NCBI GenBank assembly: GCA_024636405.1
Contig: JAGXHC010000021.1
Location: 1-17,521, forward strand
Direction of reading: 5' to 3'
DNA: 17,521 bases
DNA from: Sulfitobacter sp.
GTDB taxonomy: Bacteria; Pseudomonadota; Alphaproteobacteria; Rhodobacterales; Rhodobacteraceae
Part shown: positions 1 through 7,518 of the stretch, piece by piece
How positions within the stretch are numbered: position 1 is the first letter of the stretch
How the letters are laid out: the number at the start of each line of letters is the position of its first letter
The notes under the pieces: generated by a model
Database searches by the model: none
Told to the model about the DNA's origin: nothing
What the model saw: only the letters and a program-made list of their open reading frames with translations
Made by a program: the position numbers and the translations under genes

Positions 1-22
1 GCGCCGCGACGGAGGAAACGGC

Positions 23-727
23 ATGACCCTGCTGAGCGTGCGCGACATGAAAACCGATATTGGCCAATATGCCGTGCTGCATGGCATCAGCTTTGACGTG
101 CCCGATGGCGGTGTATTCGTTTTGCTGGGCCGCAATGGCGCCGGAAAGACGACCACCTTGCGGTCCATCATGGGGCTATGGAAGCCCTCGCCGGGCTCTG
201 TCGTTTTTAACGACGCTGAGATTTCCGGCCTGCCCACTGCCGAGATTGCGCGCAAGGGTATCGCCTATGTCCCGGAGAATATGGGCATTTTTGGCGGTCT
301 TACGGTGGAGGAAAACCTGATCCTTGCCACCGCAAAGGGCAAATTCGACCAACCCCGCCTGCGCCGCATCTATGATCTGTTTCCCGCACTTGAGAAATTC
401 TGGACCAAGCAGGCCTGGAGCCTGTCAGGCGGTCAGAAACAGATGCTGTCGGTGGCCCGCGCCATCGTGGAGCCGCGCGCCCTGATCCTGATCGACGAGC
501 CGACCAAGGGGCTGGCCCCGTCCATTGTGGCCGCCATGAGCGAGGCATTTCGCGAGATTGCCCAGACCACCACGATCCTGCTGGTGGAGCAGAATTTCAA
601 CTTTGCGCGTAATCTGGGTCGGGACATGGCCGTGGTAGATGACGGTCGCGTCGTACACCGTGGCACAATGGCTGAATTCGCCGCCAATACCGCGTTACAG
701 GACCGCCTGCTGGGCCTGTCCGCATGA
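23..727 (+). CDS. livF: Branched-chain amino acid-type ABC transporter, ATP-binding protein LivF
   Basis: This 234-residue protein is a cytoplasmic ATPase of a LivFGHMK-type importer, the HAAT family that takes up branched-chain amino acids or related amides and carboxylates. Visible are Walker A GRNGAGKT (residues 37-43 region), the ABC signature LSGGQ at about 134-138, Walker B ALILIDEP near 153-160 and the H-loop region LLVEQNF near 200. The length and the run EQNFNFA are typical of LivF rather than LivG. The ATG at 23 follows a good ribosome site (GGAGG) about seven bases upstream. The stop overlaps the first candidate start of livH as ATGA. The partner livG and the binding protein are not in the window and presumably lie to the left. 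The substrate cannot be read from the sequence. Confidence 0.93.
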   Translation: MTLLSVRDMKTDIGQYAVLHGISFDVPDGGVFVLLGRNGAGKTTTLRSIMGLWKPSPGSVVFNDAEISGLPTAEIARKGIAYVPENMGIFGGLTVEENLILATAKGKFDQPRLRRIYDLFPALEKFWTKQAWSLSGGQKQMLSVARAIVEPRALILIDEPTKGLAPSIVAAMSEAFREIAQTTTILLVEQNFNFARNLGRDMAVVDDGRVVHRGTMAEFAANTALQDRLLGLSA

Positions 728-1728
728 GGGGATTCATGGAAAAAGTAACTGACATGCTGGGGCGTTACGGTGGGGTTAACCTTTTGCCCGTTGCCCTTGC
801 GGCCATTGCCTTTGTGCTGATTGGTGCGCCGTCTTCCTGGGTCACGCTTACCATTGCGGGACTGTCGATGGGCATGATGGTCTTTCTCATGGCATCCGGG
901 CTGAGCCTTGTTTTCGGGCTGATGGACGTGCTGAACTTTGGCCACTCTGCCTTTATCAGCTTTGGCGCCTTTGTGGCGGCGTCAGTGCTGGCGGCCTTGG
1001 GCGGTTGGCTGGACAGTGACAATGTGTTTCTGGCCGCTGCCGCGCTGGGGCTTGCGTTGCTGGCAGCGATTGCCTTTGGTCTGGCGGCGGGGCTGTTTTT
1101 TGAAACGGTCATCATCCGGCCGGTGTACCGCGACCACCTGCGCCAGATTCTGATCACGATGGGGGCTTTGATCGTCTCGGAACAGATCATCCTTGCGGTC
1201 TGGGGCGGCACGCCGATGATTGTGCCGCGGCCGGATTTTCTGGAGGGCGCGTGGATCATCGGGGATGTCAGCATTGAGATCTACCGCGTCTTTGCCTTCG
1301 GGCTGGGGGCTGCTGTCTTTGTCGGGCTGATGGTTCTGCTCAACCGCACCCGCATCGGGCTGTTGATCCGTGCCGGTGTCGAAAACCGCGAAATGGTCGA
1401 AGCGCTGGGGTTCAAGATCAACCGTCTGTTCATCGGGGTGTTCATGCTGGGCAGTGCGCTGGCCGCGCTTGGGGGCGCGATGTGGGCCGGGTATGAAACC
1501 CTGATCACCCCGGCGCTTGGTGGCGAGATGATGATCGTTGTTTTCATCGTTGTCATCATTGGCGGGCTGGGATCGATCGAGGGGACATTGCTGGGCGCGC
1601 TTATCGTCGGGCTGACGGCCAATTACATCGGCTATCTGGCCCCGAAACTGGCGCTGGCGTCCAACATGATCCTGATGATGGCAATTCTGATGTGGCGCCC
1701 AAGCGGGCTGCGGCCAGCGGTCAAGTGA
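724..1728 (+). CDS. livH: Branched-chain amino acid-type ABC transporter permease LivH
   Basis: This 334-residue polytopic inner-membrane permease belongs to the LivH family. It has many hydrophobic segments and the family run GLMDVLNFGHSAF near residue 65-75, with a second conserved block, GGLGSIEGTLLGALIVG, near residue 280-295. It pairs with LivM to form the channel energised by LivF and LivG. Two starts are possible. ATG 724 overlaps the livF stop as ATGA, which favours translational coupling but has no clear ribosome site. ATG 736 follows AGGGGA at a short spacing and would give MEKVTDML. I list the longer form; the choice is open. The stop is ten bases before livM, so these are one transcript. 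Confidence 0.92.
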   Translation: MRGFMEKVTDMLGRYGGVNLLPVALAAIAFVLIGAPSSWVTLTIAGLSMGMMVFLMASGLSLVFGLMDVLNFGHSAFISFGAFVAASVLAALGGWLDSDNVFLAAAALGLALLAAIAFGLAAGLFFETVIIRPVYRDHLRQILITMGALIVSEQIILAVWGGTPMIVPRPDFLEGAWIIGDVSIEIYRVFAFGLGAAVFVGLMVLLNRTRIGLLIRAGVENREMVEALGFKINRLFIGVFMLGSALAALGGAMWAGYETLITPALGGEMMIVVFIVVIIGGLGSIEGTLLGALIVGLTANYIGYLAPKLALASNMILMMAILMWRPSGLRPAVK

Positions 1729-1738
1729 GGGCAAAGCG

Positions 1739-2806
1739 ATGAAAGATACCTACGGCACCCTCGCGATCAAGGCTGTGATGCTGAGCATCATTGGAATGTT
1801 GCTTTTTGCCCCTTTTCTGTTTCAGGACGTGCGTGCGCTGGAAGTTGCCGCGCGCATCTGCGTTTTCATCGTTCTGGTGGCAAGTTACGATTTGCTGATC
1901 GGCTATACTGGCATTGTCAGCTTTGCCCATACGATGTTCTTTGGCTTCGGCGCCTACGGCACGGCCATCGCGCTCAAGCAGATGGGGCCGGGCTGGGATT
2001 CCGTCCTGCTGGGCACTGTCGCGGGGGTGGTCATCTCCTTGATCGTGGCCACGGCAATCGGGTTGATCAGCCTGCGGGTCAAGGCGATCTTTTTTGCGAT
2101 GATCACGCTGGCGGCGGCATCCGTGGTGCTGGTGCTGGCGTCACAGCTTAGCCAACTGACCGGCGGCGAGGACGGGATCACCTACCGCGCACCGGACCTG
2201 TTCAAGACCGCGACCAAGCTGCTGACCGATGACGACGGCAAGGTCGTCCGCTGGTTCGGTGTCAAGCTTAACGGCAAGCTGGCGGCCTATTACTTTGTGT
2301 TTTTCACGTCGGCCATTTTGTTCATCGCAATGCTGCGCATCACTGTGTCCCCGCTGGGCACGGTTCTGAAGGCGATCCGCGAAAACGAGGCGCGGGCCGA
2401 GGCCATCGGTTACCGCGTTGTGGCCTACCGCACCTTCGTGTTCTGCCTTTCCGCCGTGGTGGCGTCGCTGGTGGGATCGGTCTACGCCATCTGGCTGAAA
2501 TATACGGGCCCTGACACCGCGCTGTCCTTTGCGATCATGATCGACATTCTGCTGATGGTGGTGATTGGCGGCATGGGCACGATGTGGGGCGCGGTGATCG
2601 GTGCGGTGCTGATGGTGATGGCGCAGTATTACCTGCGCGACCTGATGGGCGCCGCATCAGAAGCAGTGTCAGGCATCCCGTTACTGCCCGAACTTCTGGC
2701 GCCTGACCGCTGGTTGTTCTGGCTTGGCATCATCTTCATCCTGCTGGTCTACTTCTTTCCCAAGGGGATCGTCGGCACCCTGATGACAAAAGGCGCACGC
2801 ACATGA
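1739..2806 (+). CDS. livM: Branched-chain amino acid-type ABC transporter permease LivM
   Basis: This 355-residue polytopic permease is the second channel subunit of the importer. The LivM hallmark run SYDLLIGYTGIVSFAHTMFF sits near residues 47-66. A cytoplasmic coupling region reads LKAIRENEARAEAIGY near 212-228, and GGMGTMWGAVIGA follows near 275-290. The start ATG follows GAGGG at about seven to eight bases. The stop overlaps the start of the downstream hydrolase as ATGA (2803-2806), so that enzyme is probably made from the same message. An insertion rich in charged residues near 150-175 (TDDDGK) lies between membrane segments. Family assignment is firm; the transported substrate is not determinable here. 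Confidence 0.93.
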   Translation: MKDTYGTLAIKAVMLSIIGMLLFAPFLFQDVRALEVAARICVFIVLVASYDLLIGYTGIVSFAHTMFFGFGAYGTAIALKQMGPGWDSVLLGTVAGVVISLIVATAIGLISLRVKAIFFAMITLAAASVVLVLASQLSQLTGGEDGITYRAPDLFKTATKLLTDDDGKVVRWFGVKLNGKLAAYYFVFFTSAILFIAMLRITVSPLGTVLKAIRENEARAEAIGYRVVAYRTFVFCLSAVVASLVGSVYAIWLKYTGPDTALSFAIMIDILLMVVIGGMGTMWGAVIGAVLMVMAQYYLRDLMGAASEAVSGIPLLPELLAPDRWLFWLGIIFILLVYFFPKGIVGTLMTKGART

Positions 2807-3657
2807 CGGCACCTCATTTTGCTTTCGTACCTGTTATGGACCACGAAATTCACGTCACCGAATGGGGAACAGCCGGCGCGCCTGCCCTTTTGATGGCGCA
2901 TGGGCTTGCGCGGACGGGCCGGGACTTTGATGAAATCGCAGCCGCACTTTGCGACGAATATCATGTGCTTTGCCCCGACATGATCGGGCGGGGCCGGTCA
3001 AGCTGGGCGACCGCGCCGGTCGCGGAATATTCGACCGAGTATTATGCAGGCATCGCCACCGACCTGATGGATCATTACGGCATTGACCGCGCCGCGTGGC
3101 TGGGCACGTCGATGGGCGGCCAGATCGGGATGCGGCTTGCCTCCGGCGGGCACGGTGACCGGCTGACCTGTTTGCTGATCAACGATATCGGTCCCGAGGT
3201 GCCTCAAAATGCTGTTGAACGGATCCTGTCCTACGTCGGCAACCCGCCACATTTCGACAGTTTCGGGCAGGCCGAAAGCTGGTTGCGCAGTGCCTACGCG
3301 CCTTTTGGACCGGCATCGGATGAATTCTGGCACCGTATGGCGCGCACATCGCTGCGCCGCCGTTCTGACGGGCGGCTGACGCTGCATTACGATCCCGCCA
3401 TCGTGCGCCAGTTGACCGACACGCCCGATGACCTCACGACCTGGGACCGCTGGCAAAAGATAACCACGCCGTCGCATGTGTTTTATGGGGCGCATTCGGA
3501 TCTGCTGACCAGTGACATCCTGCAACGCATGATTGCATCGGGACCAAAACCCGGCACCACCGTGTTTGAGGATTGCGGCCATGCCCCCACCCTGTCGCGC
3601 CCCGATGACATCGCAAAGGTGCGTCAGGTGCTGGACGCGCTGACGGCGTCACGCTGA
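2803..3657 (+). CDS. Alpha/beta-fold hydrolase
   Basis: This 284-residue protein has no signal peptide, so it should be a cytoplasmic alpha/beta hydrolase. The oxyanion-hole region MAHGLARTGRDF lies near residues 31-42. The nucleophile elbow GTSMGG places the catalytic serine at 103, and the likely triad is completed by Asp233 (GAHSDLL) and His260 (EDCGHAPTL). The overall pattern resembles the large group of esterases and meta-cleavage-type hydrolases, and the substrate cannot be told. It overlaps livM by four bases (ATGA), so it may act on whatever the upstream transporter imports, for example an ester or amide; this is inference. It is the last plus-strand gene before a 224-base gap, and I see no clear terminator after it. 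Confidence 0.88.
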   Translation: MTAPHFAFVPVMDHEIHVTEWGTAGAPALLMAHGLARTGRDFDEIAAALCDEYHVLCPDMIGRGRSSWATAPVAEYSTEYYAGIATDLMDHYGIDRAAWLGTSMGGQIGMRLASGGHGDRLTCLLINDIGPEVPQNAVERILSYVGNPPHFDSFGQAESWLRSAYAPFGPASDEFWHRMARTSLRRRSDGRLTLHYDPAIVRQLTDTPDDLTTWDRWQKITTPSHVFYGAHSDLLTSDILQRMIASGPKPGTTVFEDCGHAPTLSRPDDIAKVRQVLDALTASR

Positions 3658-3881
3658 TCGCAAGCCGCCCGTTCTGACAAAGCGGTCATGACCTTGGCTG
3701 CCCGGATTGCGCGGCGCAACCGCCGCAAAGATCCAGATCTGCGCAGCCACGCTCCGCCCCGCATTGCGCCGCCCCGCGTTGTACCGACAGCAAAATTTTG
3801 CACATGCGCTATATATGCCTTGCAACCGAAAGCCTCCGCAACGACTATATTCAATAATCAGAATGGGTGGAGGACGAAGCA
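3658..3881. other. Intergenic gap between the hydrolase and the metallohydrolase operon
   Basis: This is the longest gene-free stretch in the window. It holds a perfect 10-base palindrome GGTCATGACC (3684-3693), a second perfect dyad TTGCGC-G-GCGCAA (3707-3719), a GC-rich part up to about 3775 and then an abrupt AT-richer part (3790-3865). The latter is where a promoter for the metallohydrolase operon would be expected, and the ATTC-N8-GAAT dyad at 3849-3864 lies at its end. Short open frames crossing it have no ribosome sites. No T-tract terminator is evident for the upstream operon. Confidence 0.5.
3849..3864 (+). promoter_or_regulatory. Candidate SoxR-type operator before the metallohydrolase operon
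   Basis: The sequence reads ATTC, eight bases (AATAATCA), then GAAT, a perfect 4-base-arm dyad ending 17 bases before the ATG at 3882. It has the same architecture as the longer dyad in front of soxX (14330-14349). Spacing and half-sites resemble those I recall for the SqrR/BigR/SoxR branch of ArsR repressors. A -10-like TATATT (3846-3851) overlaps its left half, with TTGCAA (3820-3825) upstream at an unfavourable 20-base spacing, so binding here would block the start site. That SoxR is the binder is inference. Confidence 0.45.
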
Positions 3882-4799
3882 ATGCACATCAGCCGAAGAA
3901 CGGTCCTGGGCGGGTTGGGAGGATTTGCCGTCAGCGGTACTGCATTGCGCGCATTCGCAACCACATCAACCACGGTCGGGGACTACGAATTCCTAAGCGT
4001 CAGCGACGGCAATCTTGTGCTGCCGGGCGGATTTTTCTTTGACGGGTTGCCGCAGGACGAACTGGCAAAAGTTCTTGCCGACTACAACCTGTCGCGCGAT
4101 CAGCTTGAGCCGCCCTGCAACGTCACTCTGCTGCGCCACGGCGACCGGACCGTGCTGTTTGACGCGGGGTCAGGCCCGGCCTTCATGCCAAGCGCTGGCA
4201 CGCTGCTGGAAAGCCTGGACGCGGTCGGCGTGGCGGCCAGCGACATTACCCACGTGGTCTTTACCCATGCCCACCCTGATCACCTTTGGGGGGTGTTGGA
4301 CGACTTTGACGATCCGGTGTTTGCCAATGCCGACTTTATGATGGGCCGCGTTGAATGGGACTATTGGCGCGACCCCAACACCGTCGACAGCATCGGCGCG
4401 GCGCGCGCGGCCTTTGCGGTTGGTGCCGCGCGCAGATTGGATGCGATAGAGGAGCGGATGAGCCTTATCGCGGACGGTCAAGAGATCCTGCCGGGCATCG
4501 TGGCACAATCCTCGCCCGGTCACACGCCGGGCCATATGGCATTTGAAATCCGGTCCGGCGATACCACACTGATGGTGGGCGGCGATGCGATCGGCAATCA
4601 CCACGTTGCCTTTGCTCGCCCCGAATGGCCAAGCGGCGCAGATCAGGACAAGGATCTTGGCGCGAAGACGCGGGTGAAGCTGCTGGACAAGCTGGCCCAT
4701 GAAAAGACGGTCCTGATGGGGTTCCACCTTCCTGACGGGGGGCTTGGGCGTGTGGAGCGCAAAGACGACGCCTACCGTTTTGTCGGAGCGGAGCTATGA
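3882..4799 (+). CDS. Tat-exported metallo-beta-lactamase-fold hydrolase
   Basis: This 305-residue protein begins with a twin-arginine-type signal (MHISRRTVLGGLGG), so it is predicted to be folded and metal-loaded before export to the periplasm, where the Sox enzymes work. The metallo-beta-lactamase fold is shown by an intact HAHPDH motif (residues 129-134), the third metal histidine in GHTPGHM (about 213-219), the bridging Asp near 235 (VGGDA) and a late His near 282 (GFHLPD). The ATG at 3882 is chosen over the in-frame GTG at 3867 because GGAGG (3869-3873) is correctly placed for it. Its stop overlaps the next gene as ATGA. The substrate is unknown; lactonase-, thioester- or persulfide-type hydrolysis are all possible in this fold. 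It neighbours sox genes and has a SoxR-like dyad upstream. Confidence 0.88.
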   Translation: MHISRRTVLGGLGGFAVSGTALRAFATTSTTVGDYEFLSVSDGNLVLPGGFFFDGLPQDELAKVLADYNLSRDQLEPPCNVTLLRHGDRTVLFDAGSGPAFMPSAGTLLESLDAVGVAASDITHVVFTHAHPDHLWGVLDDFDDPVFANADFMMGRVEWDYWRDPNTVDSIGAARAAFAVGAARRLDAIEERMSLIADGQEILPGIVAQSSPGHTPGHMAFEIRSGDTTLMVGGDAIGNHHVAFARPEWPSGADQDKDLGAKTRVKLLDKLAHEKTVLMGFHLPDGGLGRVERKDDAYRFVGAEL

Positions 4800-5740
4800 A
4801 ACACATCTTGATCGCAGCCCTTTTGGCAGCCGGACCAGCGCAGGCCAGCGAAGACATCCCCGACAAATATCCTGCCTCGCTGCTTTATGACAAACCCTAC
4901 GAGGTCATTCCGGGTGTCTTTTCCGCCATCGGAGCAACCGCACCGCCCGGTTACGAGAACGCCGGTCACAATAACAACCTGAGCTTCATCGTGACCGGTG
5001 ACGGGGTTGTGGTGGTCAATGGCGGCGCGGCTTACGGGTTGGCGAAGGCATTGCATGACGAGATCAAGGCCGTCACGGACCAGCCGGTAAAACTTGTCTT
5101 TAACGAGAACGGTCAGGGCCATGCTGTGCTGGGCAACAATTACTGGGCCCAACAAGGTGTGCCCATTGTCGCGCATGTGGACGCGGCCCATGAAGTCGAA
5201 GAAAATGGCGGCAGCCTGCTGGAAAGCATGAAGGCCTATAACGGCGATCAGGCCGACGGCACAGAGGTACAGGTCGCGACCGAAACCTTCGATGACGAAT
5301 ACATCGTGCAGATGGGCGGATTTCGCATCGAAGCGCGCTATCTTGGCCCGGCCCACAGCCCCGGCGACATCGTGATCTGGTTGCCGGAGCAGAGCCTTGT
5401 CATTGCGGGTGACATGGCATTTCACGAACGGATGCTGCCAATTTTCGCGGACACCATTACCGCCGATTGGATAGAGACATGGGACACGGCCTTTGAACCG
5501 CTGGGCGCGACCTATGTCATTCCGGGCCACGGCCACCCGACCAATATGGCGCAGGTGCGCCGGTTTACGCGCGATTATCTGATCTATCTGCGCGCAAAAA
5601 TTGCCGCGCATCTGGAGGCAGGCGGCGGCTTGGCTGAGGCTTATTACGTCGATCAGACACCTTATGCGAACCTTGACACGTTTGAAGAACTGGCCACCAA
5701 GAACGCTGGCCGGGTGTTCGAACAGATGGAATTTGAATAG
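4796..5740 (+). CDS. Exported metallo-beta-lactamase-fold protein with degenerate metal motif (SoxH-like)
   Basis: This 314-residue protein starts with a short Sec signal (MKHILIAALLAAGPAQA), so it is probably periplasmic. The overall pattern (N-terminal YEVIPGVFSAIG, central strand and turn, GPAHSPGD, IAGDMAFHE, IPGHGHPT) is that of a SoxH-like metallo-beta-lactamase protein. Where the family has HxHxDH followed by xLGN, this protein has NENGQGHAVLGN at 103-114, so the two motif histidines, the Asp and the last His are all replaced. His187, Asp206 and His245 or His247 are retained. Metal binding must therefore differ from the norm or be lost. The gene overlaps the preceding Tat-exported paralogue by four bases and ends three bases from the stop of convergent hemA. 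The function is not known; the sox link comes from position. Confidence 0.85.
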   Translation: MKHILIAALLAAGPAQASEDIPDKYPASLLYDKPYEVIPGVFSAIGATAPPGYENAGHNNNLSFIVTGDGVVVVNGGAAYGLAKALHDEIKAVTDQPVKLVFNENGQGHAVLGNNYWAQQGVPIVAHVDAAHEVEENGGSLLESMKAYNGDQADGTEVQVATETFDDEYIVQMGGFRIEARYLGPAHSPGDIVIWLPEQSLVIAGDMAFHERMLPIFADTITADWIETWDTAFEPLGATYVIPGHGHPTNMAQVRRFTRDYLIYLRAKIAAHLEAGGGLAEAYYVDQTPYANLDTFEELATKNAGRVFEQMEFE

Positions 5741-5743
5741 ACG

Positions 5744-6967
5744 CTACTGCGCGGCGCGCGGCAGTCTGGCAAGCTGACAGCGCGCCCACAGGTCGCTCAA
5801 CCCGTCGATAAGGTTATCGACATCCTGCGCGCTGTGCACGGGCGACGGGGTGATGCGCAGCCGCGCCGTGCCTTGGGGCACTGTGGGGTAGTTGATGGGC
5901 TGAATGTAGATACCGTGATCCTTCAGCAGCAGATCCGCGATATATTTGCATTTCACCGGATCGCCCACCATCACCGGAATAATGTGGCTGGGGTTCGGGG
6001 TATGCGGAATGCCGGCGCTGTTCAGCCGCGCGCGGACCTGCGCCACGCGTTCGCGATGCGCGGCGCGCTCGACCTGTGAGACCTTCAAATGGCGCACAGA
6101 GGCCGCGGCACCGGCAGCGATCGCGGGTGACAGGGCCGTCGTAAAGATGAACCCGCTGGAAAAGCTGCGGACAAAATCGCAGATCTGCGCCGAAGCCGCG
6201 ATATAGCCGCCCATGACGCCGAATGCCTTGCCCAGCGTGCCCTCAATCACCGTAATGCGATCCATCAGACCTTCACGTTCCGCGATCCCGCCGCCACGCG
6301 GGCCGTAAAGGCCAACGGCATGCACTTCGTCCAGATAAGTCATGGCGTTAAAGCGCTCAGCGAGGTCACAGATTTCTGCGATCGGGGCAATGTCGCCGTC
6401 CATGGAATAGACGCTTTCGAAGGCAATGAGCTTGGGGATTTCATGTGGCAGGCTGGCAAGCTTTGCTTCAAGGTCATCCAGATCATTGTGCCGCCAAATC
6501 ATCCGCCGTGCACCCGAATGCCTGATGCCTTCGATCATCGACGCATGGTTGAGCGCGTCAGACAACACCACACATCCCGGAATCCGTCCCGCAATCGTAC
6601 CCAGTGTGGCCCAGTTAGACACATAGCCGGATGTGAAAAGCAGTGCTGCCTGCTTGCCATGAAGATCGGCCAGTTCGCGTTCCAGCAGAACATGGTCGTG
6701 GGTTGTGCCGGAAATATTGCGCGTGCCCCCCGCCCCGGCACCGCAGCGGTCAAGCGCCGCATGCATCGCCCCCAACACCGCAGGATGCTGACCCATGCCC
6801 AAATAATCGTTCGAGCACCAGATCGTAACGGGCGCAACCGCCCCGGCCCCATGGGCCAGAGCTTGTGGAAAGGCGCCGCATTGGCGTTCCAGCTCGGCAA
6901 ACACGCGGTAGTTTCCATCGTCCCGAAGCGTGCTCAGCGCCGCGCTGAAATACCCGTCATGGTTCAT
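5744..6967 (-). CDS. hemA: 5-aminolevulinate synthase
   Basis: This 407-residue pyridoxal-phosphate enzyme condenses glycine and succinyl-CoA to 5-aminolevulinate, the first committed step of the alphaproteobacterial heme pathway (Shemin route). Clear family marks are [11 protein letters not shown] (about 52-62), [17 protein letters not shown] (77-92), the cofactor Asp region [17 protein letters not shown] (211-227) and the Schiff-base lysine in [10 protein letters not shown] (Lys247). The length is normal for the family. ATG 6967 is used rather than GTG 6970 because the upstream DUF302 stop occupies 6970-6972. It is the last gene of the minus-strand sox series and probably cotranscribed with it. 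Because bacteria of this group usually need a HemA elsewhere for general heme, this may be a second isozyme serving the Sox cytochromes; that is inference. Confidence 0.95.
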   Translation of the reverse strand: MNHDGYFSAALSTLRDDGNYRVFAELERQCGAFPQALAHGAGAVAPVTIWCSNDYLGMGQHPAVLGAMHAALDRCGAGAGGTRNISGTTHDHVLLERELADLHGKQAALLFTSGYVSNWATLGTIAGRIPGCVVLSDALNHASMIEGIRHSGARRMIWRHNDLDDLEAKLASLPHEIPKLIAFESVYSMDGDIAPIAEICDLAERFNAMTYLDEVHAVGLYGPRGGGIAEREGLMDRITVIEGTLGKAFGVMGGYIAASAQICDFVRSFSSGFIFTTALSPAIAAGAAASVRHLKVSQVERAAHRERVAQVRARLNSAGIPHTPNPSHIIPVMVGDPVKCKYIADLLLKDHGIYIQPINYPTVPQGTARLRITPSPVHSAQDVDNLIDGLSDLWARCQLARLPRAAQ

Positions 6968-6969
6968 CA

Positions 6970-7401
6970 CTACTGCATCGCTTCTTTTACAATGTCTTCA
7001 AGCAGCGTCTGAACCGTCTGCATTTCGCCTTCAGGATAGGTGCGGTATCCTATGGTCACCGCGCCCTCCTGATCGGCGACAAATATGCCGTACGGACAGT
7101 GGGCAATGTTCATCGCGTCGGCTTCCATGACTTCGCGCGATATCTGTGCAGAGCAGAACAGGAACACGTCAGCCGCCTCGAACAGCTTTACATCGCTGCC
7201 GACATCGGCACCGGTGCGTGCCAGCATGTCGCCCACGTGGCTGACGTAGTCGATGACCAATCCCCGCCCGACAATCGCGTTTTCAACCGCAAAGGTGGCG
7301 TCGGCAAAGCTGCCTTCAAAGGGATAGGTGACCGCCTGATCCTGCGCGGCCAATGGCCCTGCAACAAGCCCCAGCAGTCCTGCAAAAAGTATTTGTCTCA
7401 T
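6970..7401 (-). CDS. Exported DUF302 family protein
   Basis: This 143-residue protein starts with a Sec-type signal ([19 protein letters not shown]) and a mature DUF302 domain. The characteristic block [14 protein letters not shown] (about 82-95), [11 protein letters not shown] (98-108) and [10 protein letters not shown] (about 115-124) supports the family. Two cysteines, Cys83 and Cys102, lie in the most conserved part. The ATG at 7401 is preferred over an in-frame start further upstream because GGAAGGA lies just before it and it begins a proper signal peptide. It sits between soxD (117 bases upstream) and hemA (2 bases downstream). DUF302 has no established biochemical role; its position and cysteines suggest handling of a sulfur or heme intermediate in the periplasm, which is inference. 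Confidence 0.85.
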   Translation of the reverse strand: MRQILFAGLLGLVAGPLAAQDQAVTYPFEGSFADATFAVENAIVGRGLVIDYVSHVGDMLARTGADVGSDVKLFEAADVFLFCSAQISREVMEADAMNIAHCPYGIFVADQEGAVTIGYRTYPEGEMQTVQTLLEDIVKEAMQ

Positions 7402-7518
7402 GTGATGTCCTTCCAAGATCAAACTTGTGGTTGATAAGAAGTACGGGCCGTGATCTGTGCTCGTCCGCACCTGTGGTTCAAGTAGGCCACACCCGCTGCG
7501 CTGAAGGAAGCCCTCCGG

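Noticed and set aside
3684..3719. Two short perfect palindromes after the alpha/beta hydrolase
   Set aside because: The dyads have almost no loop and no T-tract, and no matching copies were noticed elsewhere, so neither terminator nor operator can be claimed.
3688..4042. Two open frames of about 100 codons across the gap before the metallohydrolase gene
   Set aside because: They have no ribosome site, are arginine-rich low-complexity in the GC-rich part and run out of frame into a well supported gene.
5747..5764. Hairpin at the convergent ends of the metallohydrolase operon and hemA
   Set aside because: The stem needs a bulge, the loop is three bases and there is no T-run on either side, so a terminator call is not supported.
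6320..7012. 230-codon plus-strand frame opposite hemA
   Set aside because: It is the antisense shadow of a clear 5-aminolevulinate synthase and has no recognisable domain.
7402..7518. 117-base gap between soxD and the DUF302 gene as a possible promoter region
   Set aside because: Only a lone TTGAAC-like element is seen, with no -10 at a suitable distance and no ATTC-N8-GAAT dyad.
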